64,000 nucleotides of DNA. Origin: Puccinellia tenuiflora (lineage: Eukaryota > Streptophyta > Magnoliopsida > Poales > Poaceae). The DNA lies in NCBI GenBank assembly GCA_012064385.1, contig QRDG01001382.1:209709-273708 (forward strand), written 5' to 3'. The translations under genes and the position numbers were made by a program. The notes beneath the pieces are model-generated. The model was not told the origin of the DNA, made no database searches, and saw only the letters and a list, made by a program, of their open reading frames with translations. Below, piece by piece: positions 45,333-55,414 of this stretch (position 1 is the first letter of the stretch; every line of letters begins with the position of its first letter).

Positions 45333-46677
45333 CAGTCATAAGATATCTAGGTACGCCAAACCTAGGGAAGATAACTTCTTTAAGCATTTTTAGGGAGGTC
45401 TTATGATCAGCACTTTTAGTTGGTATAGATTCTACCCATTTAGTAACATAGTCTATAGCAACAAGGATGTGAGTATTGCCATGTGAAGTGGGAAAAGGAC
45501 CCATAAAATCAAATCCCCAACAGTCAAAGGGCTCAATAACAAGAGAATAGTTCATTGGAATTTCATTAAGTCTACTAATGTTACCAACCCTTTGACACTC
45601 ATCACAAGATGAAACAAAACTTTTAGCATCCTTAAATAAAGTAGGCCAATAAAAACCTGATTGAAGAACCTTATGTGCGGACCTTTCTCCTGTGTGATGT
45701 CCTCCATAACCACTGTTGTGGCACTTCCTCAACACTTCCTCCTGTTCATGCTCAGGAATACATCTCCTCAAAATTCCATCAACCCCCTCCTTGTATAAAT
45801 GTGGGTTATCCAAGAAGTAGTGCCTCAAGTCATAGAAAAAATTCCTTTTCTGTTGATAAGTAAAGCTTGGAGGCAAAATTTTTGAGACAATGAAATTAGC
45901 ATAATCAGCATACCAAGGAGCGTCATGAGAGGTTACCTTAACGACAGCAAGTTGTTCATCAGGGAAACTATCATTTAGAGGAATAGGATCATGAGGTATA
46001 TTTTCCATTCTAGATAAATTATCAGCTACAGGATTATCTGCGCCTTTTCTATCAACAATATGCAAATCAAACTCTTGCAGCAAAAGCACCCACCTAATAA
46101 GCCTAGGCTTAGCATCTTTCTTTTCCATAAGGTACTTAATTGCAGCATGATCAGTATGAATAGTTACTTTAGAATCCACAATGTATTGTCTAAATTTATC
46201 ACAAGTGAAAACAACTGCTAAAAATTCCTTTTTAGTAGTTGCATAATTCTTTTGCGCGCTATCCAAAGTTTTACTAGCATAATGAATGGCATTTAACTTC
46301 TTATCAATTCTTTGGCCAAGAACAGCCCCTATAGCATAATCACTAGCATCACACATAATCTCAAAGGGTAAATTCCAATCAGGCGGTTGGACTATAGGAG
46401 CGGTGATTAAAGCTTTCTTAAGTACTTCGAAGGCTTCCTTACAATCTTCATCAAAAACAAATGGAACATCATTTTGAAGAAGATTAGTAAGATGCCTCGA
46501 AGTCTTAGAAAAGTCTTTAATAAACCTCCAATAAAAACCAGCATGACCAAGGAAACTACGAATACCTTTGATGTCCCTTGGATAGGGCATCTTCTCAATT
46601 GCTTCAATTTTAGCTCTATCAACTTCAATTCCTCTCTCAGAAATTTTATGTCCAAGCACTATGCCTTCATTCACCAT
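45298..46677 (-). pseudogene. RT thumb, RNase H and integrase N-terminal/core (Athila-type)
   Basis: A 459-codon minus-strand frame. Residues 1-100: RT connection (GIRSFLGHAGFYWRFIKDFSK). About 105-225: RNase H with CDASDYAIGAVL (Asp109 or 112 region), KKEFLA (Glu151), HTDHAA (Asp176) and ADNLSR (Asp219). About 318-363: integrase zinc finger, H320, H327, C358, C361. Then core Asp390 (WGFDFMG) and Asp449 (TDGGSNF). It is the longest intact pol segment here and joins 45332 by a frameshift. The motif set matches the Athila lineage of Ty3/Gypsy. Confidence 0.92.
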
Positions 46678-46689
46678 GAAGTGACACTT

Positions 46690-47485
46690 CTACCAGTAGA
46701 GAACAAGATTTGTCTCCTCACATCTCTGCAAAACTTTGTCAAGATTATAGAGGAAATTGTCGAAAGAAGTTCCATAGACGGAGAAATCGTCCATGAAGAC
46801 TTCTACAATTTCCTCACAAAAGCCATGAAAAATAGCACACATCCATCTCTGAAAAGTAGCAGGAACATTACACAAACCAAAAGGCATATGTCTATAAGCA
46901 TAAGTTCCATAAGGACAAGTAAAAGTAGTCTTTTCTTGATCTTCATATTTAACGGCAATTTGAGAGAAACCAGAATAACATCAAGAAAACAAAAGTGAGT
47001 ATTTTTAGATAGTCTTTCAAGCATTTGATCAATAAAAGGCAAAGGATAATGATCTTTTCGAGTAGCCTTATTAAGCTTCCTAAAGTCAATGCACATTCTA
47101 TATCCTACAACCGTTCTCTGAGGAATGAGTTCATTATTATCATTAGCAACAATAGTCATACCTCCATTTTTAGGAACACAATGAACAGGACTAACCCATC
47201 TACTATCAGCAATAGGATAGATTACGCTGCATCGAGAAGCTTGAGTATCTCATTTCTTACCACATCCTTCATCTTTGGATTTAATTTTCATTGATGATCA
47301 ACAATGGGCTTCGCATTAGGCTCAAGATTAATTGTATGTTGACAAATAGATGGAGAAATCCCTTGAAGATCATCCAAAGTATAGCCCATTGCAGCTCGAT
47401 GTTTTCTAAGAACCTCCAATAATCACTCCTCTTCTCTTCCAGAAAGGTTAGAATTGATAATAACAGGTTATATTTTCTTCTCATC
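46690..47485 (-). pseudogene. Reverse transcriptase, fingers and palm (Athila-type)
   Basis: On the minus strand, degraded frames give LLEVLRKHRAAMGYTLDDL-like sequence (about 47440), WVSPVHCVPKNGGMT (about 47180), CIDFRKLNKATRKDHYPLPF (about 47080), then a frameshift at about 46980, MPFGLCNVPATFQRWM (46887) and FMDDFSVYG with the catalytic Asp pair (about 46786-46797). A stop after LVLYW at 46690 separates it from the RNase H frame. These blocks are diagnostic of Ty3/Gypsy RT, Athila-like. Confidence 0.88.
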
Positions 47486-47520
47486 TAAATATGCATATTT
47501 GAGAGTATCTGGGAGAGCTT

Positions 47521-47985
47521 TTAATTCAAAAACAGCATCTCCTTTTCTTTCTTAAAATCTATAACATCGCTACAAGTATTTAAGAAAGGTCTACCAAATA
47601 TGATAGGACAAAATTTATCTTTAACTGATCCCAAAATAAGGAAATCAGTCAAATATTTTACCTTACCACATAAGACTTCAACGTCTCTGACGATTCCTAC
47701 CTGGTGAATGACATCTCTATTAGCGAATTTAATCTCCAAATCAATATCTTCATGCTCACATGGCGTAATTTCGCGCATTATTTCTTGATAAAGTGTATAA
47801 GGAATAGCACTTGTGCTTGCACCCACATCACATAATCCATAATAGCAATGATAACCTATTTTGATAGAAACAACAGGAGTACCAACAACTTTTGCACTCT
47901 TATCTTGCCTAACAATGTTAGTAGCAGCTTCACAAAAATTAATAGAACCTCCATCGACGTTCTCAGTTACAAGATCTTTAACCAA
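47521..47985 (-). pseudogene. Aspartic protease (Athila-type element)
   Basis: A minus-strand frame of 154 codons with YGLCDVGASTSAIPYTLY (retropepsin-like active site, here D-V-G-A) and the closing block CPIIFGRPFLNT. It lies upstream of RT in the expected order. Only about 45 bp further upstream (48030) the sequence changes to another element's gag-protease, so this unit lost its own gag. Confidence 0.85.
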
Positions 47986-48004
47986 AGCTACTGGAGAGGC
48001 AATT

Positions 48005-48040
48005 TCAAGTTGTTCATCAGGTTCATAAGCGGGAAAGAGG
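48005..48040. other. Chimeric junction between two Gypsy elements
   Basis: To the right (minus-strand upstream) is the gag/protease of one element, ending LATLQIPLSRL; to the left is YEPDEQLEIASPV..., the pre-protease linker of the Athila-type element. No LTR or duplication separates them, so internal regions are directly fused. Confidence 0.7.
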
Positions 48041-49290
48041 AATTTGCAGGGTGGCCAGGACCTTTGCCGTCAGCAGGTTGAGGCTGGAGCCTCCATCGAC
48101 CAACATCTTGGTGACCTTGTAGTTGTGGATGATGGGTGACACGATCAGGGGCAGGGTCCCTACCTCGGCGATGTTGTCGGGGTGATCTTCCGGGTTGAAG
48201 GTGATGACCTGATTGGACCACTCCAGAGGCTTTGGCGGTGCCGAGGCGACCGCATTCAGCTCCCGGACAAGTCTCTTGCTTGAGCTATTGGAAGGAGGTA
48301 GGGAGGCTCCTCCGTGGATGCACCCGACAACTCCGTTGATCTCTTGGAATTGTCCATTGCTGCCACCCTGAGGAGCCGGAGCATCCCCATTGTCAGCGAA
48401 CTCTGGGTTATTTGGTCCACGTCCGCCCTGGCCTCCACGCCCTCCGCCACGGCCTCCGCGACCTCCGCCACATCCCCACCCATGGTCGCCACCGCCTTGG
48501 TGACCCGTGGGGCAGTCCCGAGAGTAGTGCCCGGGGAGTCCACAGCTGTAGCAGGCGCCTGGGCCGACCCCGCCAGCCTGGCATTGTGCGCGCACGGTGA
48601 GGCCATTCACTTCGCGGTAGTCCTTGAGCAGGTGGTTGCCGTTGGGGTGGATGTGGCACCATGGATCTTCCTCGCCCTCAGAGGTTGAGGTCGGCTTGGC
48701 CTTCTTGGGGAGAGGCTCGGTGACGAAGACGCACTTGTCGGGTCCAGGGTCCCGCTTCTTGTTCTTGGCGGGGGTGACCTTGTCCTCGGGTTCGTCCTCC
48801 CCGGGAACCCTGACCCCTTTCTCTGCGCGGGCGCAGCGGTCCGCAAGCTCCCAGAGCTCACGGGTGGTTTCGATGCAATGTGTGCTCAACTTCTCGTTCA
48901 TCCGGGTATGCCGAACGTTGGCATGGAAGGACTGGATCACCAGCTCCTCCTTGATGCAGGGGATGGTGTTCATCTTCTGGGTGAAGCGTTGGATGAACTT
49001 GCGAAGAGTCTCACCGAGAAGCTGCTTGAAGTCGTGGAGATCACTGGGAAATCCCGGGTGCTGGTACCCGCCCTGGAAAGCCCCCAGAAACGCCTCCTTC
49101 AGTGCCCGCCAGGATCGGATGGAGCACTGAGGGAGGTTGAGAAGCCACGATTGGGCGTCTCCCTTCAGGTCCAACGGGAACCAGTTGGCCATCATGATCT
49201 CGTCGGCTCCGGCGACCACCACAACGAGCGAGTATAGCTGCAGGAAGTTCCGGGGGTTTGTGGTGCCATCGTAGCGGAGGACGTCGATCT
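48023..49290 (-). pseudogene. Gypsy gag with CCHC zinc knuckle and start of protease
   Basis: The main minus-strand frame is 49222-48023 (399 codons). It has a gag capsid-like region (WFPLDLKGDAQSWLLNL, LGETLRKFIQRFTQKMN), a Lys-rich linker, the zinc knuckle CYSCGLPGHYSRDCP near residues 222-236, a Gly-rich stretch, and a second retropepsin-like site (KMLVDGGSSLNLLTAKVL) near the end. Capsid homology begins further upstream in a broken frame (to about 49290). The frame is open across the domains, but the polymerase is replaced by that of another element. Confidence 0.88.
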
Positions 49291-50170
49291 TGAACTTCTT
49301 GAGCTAGGTGGTCTGGAGAAACTCGGGAGAGAGGGTGAGGCAGCCCTCGGCGATGTCGTCCTCCCGATCCTCCCGACGATGGCATTCTCGGCAGCGCTCG
49401 ATGCGGGTGCGAATGTCCTCATGCAGACGGTTGTTGAGGTCGTTGCGCAGATCTCGGTTGCGTGTAGAGGATGATCCGACGGAGATGACCGGGTCACAAT
49501 CATGGTTCGCCCGACCGGCCGCAGGAGGGTTTGCTCGTGGAGGTACAACCTTGCCTGGGCGCTCGCCCCGGGGATGATTTCGGGGTTCACGCGTCTAAGC
49601 CCCCTCAGCTCCAGGACTGTCGACGGTGGGAGCGTGAGCGGGCTCACACCTGGGACCGCCGTCGGCGAAGTGGAGGAGCCCCTCCAAGTGGGTCCGCCAC
49701 TCCTGGTAGACCTTGGGGTTGTCGGAGCTCGGAGGAAACTGCATCAGGGCCTTGGCGGAGAGGAGCGTGCAGGACTTGCTCTTGGCGCCTTGCTGACCCT
49801 TGCTGGCGCGGACGCAGCCGCTCTTCTCCCCAGCAGTGGAATCCTTGCCGGTGTTGCCGTCGACGCTCTTTTCCCCTCCCGAACATGAGGGGTGAGGCCT
49901 GGTGAAGTTCCCTTGTGGATCCGCATCCTCGCTGCTTCGGACATTGCTGCTCGCTCCGTCCGGCCCCACCTTCTCTGGAAGCGGTGGAGGAGGAGCGCCT
50001 TAGTTTGCTGCAGGAGTGCGGCACTCACCAGAAGCTTGAGTGCGCGTGGGGGAGACCGTCTTGGACACCGTGATGTCAGACTTCTTCTTCGACGGCATTG
50101 TCGGCGAAGAACTTGAGGTAGATCTCGGCGAAGATCATGAAGTCCATGGAGACGAATCCAGTGCTTGCGC
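49291..50170 (-). pseudogene. Gag N-terminal region and leader, frameshifted
   Basis: The minus strand between the primer site and the capsid region has overlapping frames 49647-49192, 49969-49595, 50024-49644 and 50259-49744, none continuous. The N-terminal part is rich in Ser, Arg and Ala, and the leader near 50100-50170 is homologous to 55335-55410 beside LTR F. A gag start cannot be chosen with confidence. Confidence 0.5.
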
Positions 50171-50188
50171 CCCCTACCTGGCGCGCCA
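50171..50188 (-). other. Primer binding site (minus strand)
   Basis: On the minus strand TGGCGCGCCAGGTAGGGG, identical to the site after LTR D, two bases from the LTR at 50191. Confidence 0.75.
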
Positions 50189-50190
50189 GA

Positions 50191-51154
50191 TGTCATGTCT
50201 TGGATCATGGACACCGGGAGTAAAGGATACCCCCTTTTTAGGTTCAGCATGGGGCGCAAAGGAGGCTGGGAGACGCCTACTTCCGGGAGAACCTCGTCGA
50301 GACCTTCGATCTACGTACTAGCAAGTAACATAGGGACACAGGGAGTTTACCCAGGTTCAGGCCACCCGGAGGCTAAAAGCCCTACTTCTGCATGTATGGA
50401 CTGAGTGGTTTATCATGGTGTAGCTTAAAGAGGTGGTTGGGGGTGAGAACCCGGGAGGTGTTGGCTAGAGGTTCAAGACGAGCAGATCCTGTCCCGGAGG
50501 AGATCACCTCTCGCCTATGCTACTCTCGTCTGGTGTGCTACCTAGCCTAGCCTCCGATTCTCTAGAATTCCGTCCCCTCCCTCAGGTGCCTTGGTCCTCC
50601 TTTTATAGGCTAAGGGGATCCCACAAGGGAACCTTTGGGGGCGGAGAGGTTTTAGGCGGGAAAACCCCTCCGGGTTCTACTTATGGGGCGACGTGGCCTC
50701 TTCTCGTCCAAGTATTCTTCTGAGGGGGTTATGCGCGGTCGCCCACCTTTTGCAGGGCGGGCGGACAAAGGCTGACACCTTTACCGACCGTGTCCCCCCA
50801 CGGCGCCTCCATTTTCTTGGCGCCCAAGTCTTCTAGGAGCTTCCAGTCAGAGCTGGCAAGCTTGTCCTCTTCGCTTGTACGGAGATTGGATCCCGGGGGT
50901 GAGCCTGGCCTCCTGCCGGGCGTCCGGGTCCCCGGGACCTCCGCATCGTCTGCCTGGTTGAGGGTGACCCCGGGGAAGGTCCCCCAGCCCTTAGTCGTGG
51001 TTTTCGATGCCGTCCTTGCCTGGTTGTCATGGGGCAGATGGGGGGCCCATCTGCCAGTCTTGAACCCTTGCCTTGTTCGCCTTCTTGGTGGGCCCACTGG
51101 CAGTGGACCCACTTTGACCGCATCAGGGGAACCCCGTGTTCCACTGTTGCGACA
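50191..51154 (-). repeat. Gypsy LTR (minus strand) beside gag 48023-49290
   Basis: On its own strand it starts TGTCGCAACAGTGG at 51154 and ends CATGACA at 50191 (964 bp), with a TATA box on the minus strand near 50602-50609. It shares the CCTGGGTAAAC block with LTR D. A purine-rich GGCATGGGAGG stands directly upstream of its start, as a polypurine tract would, so it can be read both as a 3' LTR of the right-hand unit and as the 5' LTR of the left-hand gag unit. Confidence 0.72.
50601..50609 (-). promoter_or_regulatory. TATA box of LTR 50191-51154
   Basis: It reads CCTATAAAA on the minus strand, followed by GGAGGACC. Probable core promoter of the LTR. Confidence 0.5.
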
Positions 51155-51177
51155 CCTCCCATGCCGCGGTGCAATGC

Positions 51178-53405
51178 CTACGGGCTCCAGGGTACCAAGT
51201 TCCTGGATCCGCTCCCGGTGCCCAGGCAGTCGACAGCCAATGGGAGGTCTTTGACGGCGGTGGGACCGCCTTTCGAGGACTTTTCGCCGGAGGAGCCCGG
51301 GCCTTTTGGCGATGAAGACAAGGAAGAGGCTGCTCTAGAAGGGCAGGCCCGGCGCTCGCCTCTTGCACCCCTCCGAGATGAGGGGAATGTGCCCACGAGT
51401 GGAGGAAGTGCTGTGGTAGAGCCGCCCCCCGAGCGGCCAGCACCCTTGAATATCCAGGTGGGGCAATAGTCAGATGGAGAATCCGAAGCCCTCCCGCCCA
51501 CGATTCTTGCCGAAGAAGGAGATGACGAGAGCGTGTCGGTGCCGGACCTCTTTGGAGATTTGTCGGAGAAGCGGTGGGGCTTCTTTGGGACTAAACGAGC
51601 CCTGAGGTGAGTCTGGACTTCTACCCTGGGCCTTCCGTGACTGCCTGTGATTGCGGTTGCCCTGACCATTGTCGTGTGTTTGCAGGTCCTCCGGGTCCGG
51701 AAGCCCCCAGAAGCGCGCTCGCGTCGGCGAAGACGACGAGGCGGGAGAGACCGCGGAGAGCTCCGCGGCGGTTGCGGAGGAGCTCCTGCCTCCTGTCGAG
51801 ACCCCTCCGAGGGCTGGTCCCCAGGAGAGTGGAGCTGGAGGGTCGCCGGTGATGGCGGCGCAGGCGCTGCCCCTTCGCAGGCGAGACCAGGTCGCCTCGG
51901 GTTGGGACCCGGAAACCTCCGTACCATCTTCAGGTAACTCCTTCCATAGCCTTGCTTGCCGCCCCCGGGTGACCGTGATGTCACCCCCGAAGGCTGACAC
52001 TTTGTTGCCGATGCAGATCATGGGGTGAAGGACCGCGCAGGGGCAAGGGTGACGTTAAGCCCCCAGCGGCCCGCCCAGAACGTGGCGCTGAGACCGGTCA
52101 GGCTTTGGGTGGTGCTTCGGTGTCGAGGCCCACGAGTCCCCCTGGCTCGCGGGTGGCAGACCCGACACCAGGGTTCTCGAGGACGTTCTCCAATGCCGGG
52201 GAGTTCTTGGCCTTCGCAAAGGCTGAGATTAACCGGCGGGCGCCCTCTTACTCCATCCGAGAGGAGGAAGTGCACGCCCGAGAGATGCAGGCGGCGGCGG
52301 ACGAGGAGATGCTCAATGCCCGCGAGCTCAGGTTGTCTTGTCAGCGGGAGGAGTTGCAGCGGCGCCTCCGCATGCTCGATGCTCAGGAGAAGGACTAACT
52401 TGAGGCGGAGGAGATCCTCCAGATCAGGGTGGCAGTCGACGAGGACCGCCTAGAGCAAGGGATGTCGAACACGGCGGGATGGACTCGCCACGAGGTGGAT
52501 GCGGAGACGGCAGAGGTCATCCGGGTGAAGGACGAGACCATCGCGTCGAGAGGTCGGAAGATCTCCAGGCTAAAGGGTGATCTTGCCCATGAGGTGAATC
52601 GCCGAGGACAAGTCCCGGAAGGATTTCTAGAGAGCTCAGGATGAGCGGAACGAGCATGCGGCGAAGATTGCGTCTTTGGCAGCCACTGTCGCCACACAGA
52701 AGAGAGCCCTTGCTGAGACCGAAGAGTTCAAAAAGAGCGCGGGCGCTCATCGTGCCGTGCTGGAAAAGAAGGTCCGGGATCTGGAGGGTGTGGTGGCATT
52801 TCGGAACAAAGCCACCGAGCGCACGAACATCATGCGGCAGGCCGAACCCTAGGAACTCGCCGAAAATCGGGCGGCCATGGAATCGAGCAAGTCGCGGGCG
52901 CAAATCGCCTGGGACCGGCATGAGGAACTGTCCAACCAGCTCAAGGCGGTGCAGGACGACCTGGCGAAGGCCAAGGAGGCATACGCCAAAGAGGAGAGAG
53001 ACTTCCGCCACCACCGGCGGAGCAACAACGAGCTCTTGCTCAAGATGCACACGGGTCTTTGAAGATTGTTGAGGCGCTGGCTGAACTGAAGGTGAAGGGC
53101 TTGCCCGCCCTTTTGTCAGAGCACTCCCATTCCCTCCGGTAGTACCCTTCATTCATGGGGATCATGGCTTCACTTGTTGGCGGAACCAAGGAGAGGGTGA
53201 CAAGGCCACCCTCCAGGCGGGGAGGGTTGCGGCCCGGTAGGTGGCCGCCCAGTTCATTGCGGCCCTCCGTCGGCGGCGTCTGCATCTTCCCTCGTTGCCC
53301 GACCTGGAGGGTCTTACCCCTGCGATGTTGTCCGATCCCGAGGTAACCCACCAGGTGAACGAGATCATGGAGTGTCTCTCCCGCGAGGACGACGGGTGAT
53401 CCTGG
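51178..53405 (+). pseudogene. Intron-containing coiled-coil ORF, antisense to its host retroelement
   Basis: A plus-strand gene-like structure. Coding sequence runs to a GT at 51607 (ending FFGTKRALR), then a 79-bp intron to AG at 51685. The second exon (GSPQKRARVGEDDEAGET...) reaches a GT at 51934, then an 83-bp intron to AG at 52016. The third exon encodes a long Glu/Arg-rich helical protein (AGEFLAFAKAEINRRA; EMLNARELRLSCQREELQRRL; ETIASRGRKISRLKGDL) with coiled-coil character. Stops at 51469, 52396 and about 52644 and a frameshift near 52090 show decay. The true start is unknown, probably further left. No catalytic motif is recognised. It resembles grass TE proteins labelled putative gypsy-type transposon proteins. 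Confidence 0.6.
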
Positions 53406-53504
53406 AAAAAACCTGAAAACAAGTGGGACAACCAGGGATTGTGAACTACGTTTTTGGAGTTGTGCCACCAAATAGGACTTGTAAACTTGTACATTTCGAA
53501 TGTA

Positions 53505-53510
53505 AATAAA
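53505..53510 (+). terminator. Polyadenylation signal of the antisense ORF
   Basis: AATAAA about 100 bp after the coding part ends, in AT-rich DNA that contrasts with the GC-rich ORF. This supports a real plus-strand transcription unit. Confidence 0.45.
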
Positions 53511-54184
53511 CTTTTTCCAAGTTTTATCAGTTTCATTACATTCGTGGAGGCTAAACGCTCTCGGGAAGGGTTAGTGGGCGTGAGAGCTAACCAGCCGTGG
53601 GTAATCAGACGGGTCTGAACTACTGACACAGGGCGCATCCCCCCAAGAACCCACCGTTTTTTGACCGCACGGACCTCATCCCATGACTCCACTGCCCGAG
53701 GGAAATTGACAGCTTCGTCGCGGAGGTGCCACCCCAAAACAACGCCCGCCTTCGTTTTAGCGAAAGTGCATAAAACTGATGTAACAAGGAAAAAGCCTGT
53801 GCAAGCACGTTTATACTTAGCTCAGTGTCGACCTCCTTTGACTATTTCAGCAATCATTTCGTCGCGCTGCCGCCATGGCGGGTCTTCTATGTTGTTTTTA
53901 AGACATAACTCTCCCCTGCCTGCGGTTACCCGCAGGGTCAGGGACCCATGCTGAAATAGCCGCCTGCCCAGCCAGCCTCCACTGGTGCAGGACCTTTTTC
54001 TGGCTGGTGCCCATTGGCCCTGGTCCGGAGACCCTTGTGTTCTCGATGCCGCTTGAAGGCACGTCCGTCTTGATTACACCCTTATGGTGCCGGTCCGGAG
54101 ACCCTCTTGTTTCCGACGCCGCTTGGGGCACGTCCGTCTTGCTGGCATCCTTCTCGCGCCGGTCCGGAGACCTTCCTTTGTTTT
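53511..54184. other. Retroelement spacer with 70-bp tandem repeats
   Basis: No gene supported. It holds a tandem repeat with period 70 then 69 bp (units at 54022, 54092 and partial at 54161, each starting GGTCCGGAGACC and containing GCACGTCCGTCTTG). The rest is unremarkable. Confidence 0.6.
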
Positions 54185-55400
54185 TTATCCTTGATGCCCA
54201 GAGGCCATCCACTTAGCGATCCAGTACTTTTGGGGGGGTCCACTTGGTCCCGGGTGTATCGTCACGATGTGACCTGGCAGATCCCATTCTTCCCCGGGGA
54301 GGTCCTCGTAGAAGAAAGCTTGGTTCCAGCTAATGGCAGACATTCTCTGGCTTTCTTGTGTTCTTTGTGTTACTGGTGGTGAGCAGGGTTCGTCAAAGTT
54401 GTCGGTTTGAGTGGAAGCGTTGACAAAAGTTCTCAGAGATTTCTTTTTCTTGGCTTTCTTCGGCTTCGGGTTGAGAGGGCAATCCCTACTGAGGTGACCA
54501 AGTTCCCCGCAGGTGTAACACTCCCCGCTTCTCGAACGTTTGTTGAGTTCTCGGCAGTCATCAACATTATGTCTATCAGATTGGTGATATGAACACCAAG
54601 ATCCTGGCTGACCATCTTCGCCCAAAGGGACCTAGATCTCTCGCGGCACATAGACGAGGGGATCTCCATCGAGAATCTTGTTCTTCTCATTCGGGCTCAG
54701 ACTCCCCTCCTTCAGGAGGGGTCCCGCGAGTGGTGTTTCCAAGCAGAGTTCCTCCTTCGCTCCGCCAGTGGTGGGGAAAGAGGTACATCGATGCTTGTAG
54801 CACTTCCATGAGGCTTCTTTTTGCTGGCAGCCGGGCTGACCTGCGCTGCTGGGGGGGGGGGGGCACGAACTGAATTCTGCGAGCTTGATCTTTGACATTG
54901 GGTGTCATCGAGGATTCTTCAGGGTCGAACCCGAGCCCCGGGTACCGTAGGTACTCCACAGCTGTCTTGGCCTTTTTCTTCCGCGCCATCCTGTTCGAGG
55001 CTCCGCTTGACGAGGCCAACGCAGATCTCGACGAAGAACTTGACGATGAAGCAGGCCTTGTCGAAAGGCTTGGCGAGGAGGCCGAAGCAGACCTTGACGC
55101 AGAACTTGGCGGCGCGGCTGAGGCAGATCTTGTCGGAGAACTTGACGACGCGGTCATCGCAGACTTTGTTGAAGAACCTGGCAACGAGGCCGATGCAGAC
55201 CTTGTCGAACAACCTGGCGACGAGGCCGACGCGGACCTTGTCAAAGAACCTGGCGACGAGGCCGACGCGGACCTTGTCGAAGAACCTGGCGACAAGGCCG
55301 ACGCGGACCTTGTCGAAGAACCTGGTGATGAGGCCGATGAAAGCGCCGATCAAGATCTCGGCGAAGATCTCGATGCTGATGGAGACGAATCAAGTGCTTG
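54185..55400 (-). pseudogene. Gypsy gag with zinc knuckle (minus strand, LTR F element)
   Basis: Read leftwards from the primer region beside LTR F. The N-terminal part is Ser/Ala/Arg-rich and made of 12-residue repeats (STRSASASSPG-type). Then come MARKKKAKTAVEYLRYPGLGF, a break near 54690, and a frame to 54185 with a Cys/His motif WCSYHQSDRHNVDDC and the zinc knuckle CYTCGELGHLSRDCP (C36, C39, H44, C49). The major capsid region seems shortened or missing. No protease or polymerase follows; next comes the antisense ORF. It is a gag-only, non-autonomous element. Confidence 0.75.
54991..55356. repeat. 36-bp tandem repeat array (about ten units)
   Basis: The consensus unit is close to GAAGAACCTGGCGACGAGGC plus CGACGCGGACCTTGTC. 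Four central copies (55195-55318) are nearly identical; outer copies are diverged, one of them shorter. Because 36 is a multiple of three, the frame stays open: minus strand gives Ser-rich repeats (gag direction), plus strand gives acidic EPGDEADADLVE repeats. Confidence 0.85.
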
Positions 55401-55414
55401 CGCCCCCTACCTAG

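Noticed and set aside
47848..48081. Plus-strand frame over the gag/Athila junction
   Set aside because: It is the shadow of the minus-strand protease and gag frames.
48314..49237. Plus-strand frames opposite gag as a second antisense gene
   Set aside because: Unlike 51178-53405 they show no intron structure, no polyadenylation signal and simply mirror the GC-rich gag frame.
54851..54863. Run of 13 G as a functional quadruplex signal
   Set aside because: A single homopolymer in decayed gag; length may be a sequencing artefact and nothing around it supports a function.
54991..55356. CRISPR or satellite array
   Set aside because: The 36-bp units are directly adjacent without spacers and form an in-frame protein repeat in gag.
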